From assembly GCA_937877765.1 (NCBI GenBank), contig CALGBN010000434.1, forward strand, positions 1 to 16,597: a stretch of 16,597 nucleotides of DNA, read 5' to 3'. Position 1 is the first letter of the stretch. Each line of letters starts with the position of its first letter. The translations under genes and the position numbers were made by a program. Source of the DNA: Candidatus Bathyarchaeota archaeon (GTDB taxonomy: Archaea; Thermoproteota; Bathyarchaeia; TCS64). Positions 14,303 through 16,597 of this stretch are shown in pieces. Under the pieces are notes generated by a model. That model did not search any database. It was given only the letters and a program-made list of their open reading frames with translations, and had not been told where the DNA came from.

Positions 14303-15346
14303 ATGCGTGTAGCCGTAGTAGACAAGGAACGCTGTAAACCAGACAAATGCACATACGAATGCATCAGGTTCTGCCCCATGGTAAGAACAAGACGAGAAGC
14401 CATAAGACAAGACACAGACGGCAAAGCATACGTATCAGAATATATCTGTAGCGGCTGCGGAATATGCGTCAAAAAATGCCCATTCGACGCCTTGAGCATA
14501 GTCAACCTACCGGACGCACTGGAATCAGAGCACCTCCACAGGTTCGGGCCAAACAGCTTCACACTCTACAGGATACCAAAACCCAGACAAGGCAGCGTTG
14601 TTGGGCTCCTAGGGCGAAACGGTATCGGAAAATCAACGCTGCTAAAGGTTCTCGCAGGAGAACTCATACCTAACTTTGGAAAATTCGATGAACCACCCAC
14701 CAAGGAAGAGGTAATCGAACACTACATCGGGACACCAATGTATGAGTACTTTGAGGGCGTTTACGGTGGCGACTTCAAGGCCATCCACAAGCCCCAATAC
14801 GTTGACAAGATACCCAAAGTAGTCAAAGGAAAAACCGGGGAACTGCTTGAGAAACTGGATGAAAGAGGCGTACTAGACGAGATTGTAGACGACCTAGAAC
14901 TAGGGCATCTGCTTGACCGTGATCTCACTGTTTTAAGCGGCGGTGAGCTTCAACGAGTAGCCATCGCGGAGTGTCTAAGCCGAGACGCAGATATTTATCT
15001 GCTGGACGAGCCCAGCGCATACCTCGACGTAGAAGAACGACTAGCAGTAGCACGAGCCATCAGGCGAATCACAAAGATGCGTGGCGTCACAGCATTCGTA
15101 GTTGAACACGATATCGTGACACAGGACTTTATCGCGGACAAGATCATGGTATTCGACGGTGAGTCAGGAAAATACGGTCACGCGGGTAACCCCCAGAGCC
15201 TTGAGGACGGCATGAATACTTTCCTTGAGCAGATGGATGTAACTTTCAGGCGAGACGGTGATACAAAGCGTCCAAGAGTAAACAAGCCTGACAGCCGATT
15301 AGATCGTGAGCAAAAACAGAGTGGACGCTATTATTACAGCGCCTAG
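14303..15346 (+). CDS. ABCE1/RNase L inhibitor homologue with internal deletion (NBD1-NBD2 hybrid)
   Basis: ABCE1 splits post-termination ribosomes and normally has about 590-600 residues: an iron-sulfur domain and two NBDs. This frame has 347. It begins with eight cluster cysteines (C11, 16, 20, 24 and C49, 52, 55, 59) and Walker A GRNGIGKST (104-112). The NBD1-specific KPQYVDKIPK follows at 163-172, leading to LSGGELQR (211-218). From there on the sequence is NBD2-like: LLDEPSAYLD, VEHD, IADKIMVFDGE, GNPQSLEDGMN, VTFRRD, RPRVNK and EQKQSGRYYY are the conserved end of ABCE1. About 240 residues, covering the rear of NBD1, the hinge and the front of NBD2, are missing. The join sits at the signature motif shared by both NBDs. 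Either a real deletion or a collapsed assembly repeat fits. The gene ends 4 bp inside the convergent VIT1-like gene. Confidence 0.9.
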   Translation: MRVAVVDKERCKPDKCTYECIRFCPMVRTRREAIRQDTDGKAYVSEYICSGCGICVKKCPFDALSIVNLPDALESEHLHRFGPNSFTLYRIPKPRQGSVVGLLGRNGIGKSTLLKVLAGELIPNFGKFDEPPTKEEVIEHYIGTPMYEYFEGVYGGDFKAIHKPQYVDKIPKVVKGKTGELLEKLDERGVLDEIVDDLELGHLLDRDLTVLSGGELQRVAIAECLSRDADIYLLDEPSAYLDVEERLAVARAIRRITKMRGVTAFVVEHDIVTQDFIADKIMVFDGESGKYGHAGNPQSLEDGMNTFLEQMDVTFRRDGDTKRPRVNKPDSRLDREQKQSGRYYYSA

Positions 15347-16022
15347 TGTCCTAGAAGCAGCGCTATTATGGCGACTGCTATGCCTGATATAACCATCTTT
15401 ATTCCGCTTACCAACAGATTCTCTCCGCTGATCGTAGCAAGATAAACACCTAGCGCGAATAGGCTAATCATACAAGCTGCTGCTGAGATTATGTAAGCTG
15501 CTTGAATTGCCAATAGGCTTGGTACTAGTAGGAACGGTATTACCGCGGGGATTGAAGCTAAGAAGGGTGCTGAGCCGTCTACAAACGCAGCGAATACGGA
15601 CACAAACTTACCTGCCTGTCCATATATGGTGTCATCAAGGTCTACAAGCATTGCGTCTTCTAGTTCGTTTAGGCTGTGGTTGCGCTCTGCGCTCTCTGTC
15701 ATGTAGGTGCCGCTGAAACCGCTGACCATCATGGCTACACCGCTTGTGATAATAACGCCTATTGTACTCCGTGGGTCTGTGATATTCCCGAGCCATGATC
15801 CCATCACTACTCCTAGGCTGGTCATGGCGCCGTCGAAGGCGTTCATGGCGAAGTACCTGCGTATGATCTTCCGGGCGCCAGTGACCTGAAAGTAGGTGCC
15901 CAGTTCCTCGATGCTGTTCCTTATGCCTCGTTGACCCGGTCGATGCCGTTGCGTTCTCTGCGTTGGTCGTCGTCCGACGGCTCTTCCACAGATTTAGCTC
16001 TCCTCGCCGTGGCAAGAGCCAC
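15343..16022 (-). CDS. VIT1/CCC1-family membrane transporter, apparently frameshifted near 15927
   Basis: The intact 3' part, from ATG 15846 to TAG 15345-15343, gives 167 residues with about five hydrophobic segments and MNAFDGAMTSLGVVMG. This is the iron/manganese transporter pattern of the VIT1/CCC1 family, which moves metals into vacuoles or out of the cytosol. The frame extends upstream as NSIEELGTYFQVTG, then ARKIIRRYFA leading into MNAFDG. This is a typical N-terminus for archaeal members but it has no ATG, GTG or TTG. A second frame starting at GTG 16022 (ALATARRAKSVEEPSDDDQ...DRVNE) runs into it. One extra base at about 15925-15929 would fuse them into a product of about 226 residues. 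The family call is firm; frameshift versus sequencing error is open. Confidence 0.78.
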
Positions 16023-16179
16023 AAAAAACAGAGTTCAGAATATTTTTCATGTAGCTCCGAACACTCAGTTCCGGTACACCTGCGCGTGTTAATAAAACTT
16101 GTGGGTCCAGATACGGCTTACCGGAAAATAGCCGTGGCTTCGTTGACACGTAATATTCCTCTGTTTTAAGCAGAGCCAT
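15994..16179 (-). CDS. Possible small ORF with a CxxCH motif, unrecognised
   Basis: From ATG 16179-16177 a 61-residue frame reads MALLKTEEYYVSTKPRLF, then LDPQVLLTRAGVPELSV, then ends NSVFCGSCHGEES at TAA 15996-15994. It contains one CxxCH, the haem-attachment pattern, but no signal peptide, so a cytochrome is unlikely. It overlaps the predicted N-terminus of the VIT1-like gene by 29 bp. No family is recognised, and it could be chance or the tail of a longer gene. The frame stays open leftward to 16353 only as the antisense of the GC-rich ORF. Confidence 0.25.
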   Translation of the reverse strand: MALLKTEEYYVSTKPRLFSGKPYLDPQVLLTRAGVPELSVRSYMKNILNSVFCGSCHGEES

Positions 16180-16209
16180 GGATGGATGCTGAATAAAACT
16201 TGTGCGTCC
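16091..16209. repeat. Pair of 18-bp direct repeats
   Basis: AATAAAACTTGTGGGTCC at 16091-16108 and AATAAAACTTGTGCGTCC at 16192-16209 differ at one base and are 101 bp apart. Read on the minus strand they contain AAGTTTTATT, which is TATA-like. A related CACAAGTTAAAT occurs at 16543-16554 on the plus strand. They could be duplicated promoter or operator elements for the PH-like ORF or for the leftward genes. Confidence 0.5.
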
Positions 16210-16228
16210 CACCGCCAAATGTGAGGGT

Positions 16229-16534
16229 ATGGAGGACGTAGAGGTAGCCGGCGACGTCGTCAGGGTAAAGTTCAAGGAGCACGAGGGCCTGCTGGGGATG
16301 GCCGACGGGTTCGTCTTGCCCGTTGAGTACATAGATAGCGTGTCCACCGCCAAGGTGAGCTGCAGGTACTCCAGGATGGGCAGCTACGGCACCCAGGGCG
16401 GCATGGTGTTCTACTTCATGGAGGACGGCGACTAGGTCATCACCCTGAACCTCAGGGACCACCGGTGCAGCAGGGTCATGATTGAGGTGGACGACAATGA
16501 GGCGCTGGCCGAGGCCATAAGGGAGTTGTTCTAG
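16229..16534 (+). pseudogene. Small PH-like-domain protein interrupted by an in-frame TAG
   Basis: From ATG 16229 the frame runs 68 codons (MEDVEVAGDVVRVKF ... QGGMVFYFMEDGD) to TAG 16433-16435. It then stays open for 32 codons, VITLNLRDHR leading to RVMIEVDDNEALAEAIREL, before TAG 16532-16534. The two parts together resemble small prokaryotic PH-like proteins of about 100 residues, in which an 'F..v..gd.aVvieL...ry.rvvieVdDpe' stretch follows a glycine-rich turn. The TAG falls between strands that should be continuous. TAG is also a normal stop in this window (purE, ABCE1-like gene, regulator), so amber readthrough is not expected here. The segment is clearly richer in GC than the rest, suggesting a different origin or a chimeric join. 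Confidence 0.5.
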
Positions 16535-16573
16535 GCAACGGCTCACAAGTTAAATCCCGGGCCTCGCCCATAT

Positions 16574-16597
16574 CTGTCTCTTATACACATCTGACGC
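16574..16597 (-). other. Untrimmed Nextera mosaic end and read-1 adapter start
   Basis: CTGTCTCTTATACACATCT (16574-16592) is the 19-bp Tn5 mosaic end in reverse, followed by GACGC, the beginning of the Nextera read-1 adapter complement. The genomic sequence ends at 16573. Confidence 0.98.

Noticed and set aside
15635..16024. 129-residue Arg-rich minus-strand ORF
   Set aside because: It is the third frame across the VIT1-like gene; its Arg/His-rich composition is that of an out-of-frame reading.
16166..16546. 126-residue minus-strand ORF
   Set aside because: It is antisense to the PH-like ORF, and its His/Val/Pro-rich content is typical of reading GC-rich genes backwards.

Overview
The real insert is positions 70-16573. 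Positions 1-69 are an Illumina Nextera P7/i7 adapter plus the Tn5 mosaic end, and 16574-16597 are the opposite mosaic end, so this is an assembled contig with untrimmed library ends. The content is archaeal. It encodes an ABCE1/RNase L inhibitor-type protein with two N-terminal ferredoxin-like clusters. Many genes have TATA-like boxes about 25-32 nt before the start codon with little or no leader, and gene products such as the winged-helix/membrane pair and the CBS-ClC are common in archaea. An Asgard (Thorarchaeia-like) or other sediment archaeon is my guess only.

Layout. 70-353: 3' end of purE. 651-2369: ClC chloride channel/transporter with a CBS pair. On the minus strand from 6548 down to 2362: a possible 28-residue leader ORF, two tandem MacB/FtsX-type permeases, an arginine deiminase/amidinotransferase-superfamily enzyme and a DUF3795-like zinc protein. 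6463-7019 is a rich intergenic region. It holds two copies of a roughly 45-bp promoter-like module, a 16-bp-stem inverted repeat, a 43-residue minus-strand ORF and an operator-like inverted repeat. 7020-7851: winged-helix regulator followed by a four-helix membrane protein. 7993-8378: a broken zinc-ribbon membrane protein gene.

Sugar and export block. 8427-9917 is a xylulokinase-like FGGY kinase. 11779-12927 is a xylose-isomerase-like TIM-barrel protein in which one metal-ligand position is changed. Between them, on the opposite strand, lies an ABC-2 exporter (ATPase and permease overlapping by 4 bp). Isomerase plus kinase could feed a pentose or related ketose into central metabolism. Next come a SAM methyltransferase (12968-13681) and an adenylate-kinase-like P-loop kinase (13723-14247).

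The right side is the oddest part. The ABCE1 gene (14303-15346) is only 347 codons. It joins the iron-sulfur domain and front half of NBD1 to the back half of NBD2 exactly at the LSGGELQR signature that both NBDs share. The convergent VIT1/CCC1-like gene has an apparent one-base frameshift near 15927. The last 350 bp are GC-rich and hold a small PH-like ORF interrupted by an in-frame TAG. With the zinc-ribbon gene, four genes carry lesions. That means either decay, or local assembly and indel error in a thinly covered contig; read mapping would decide.
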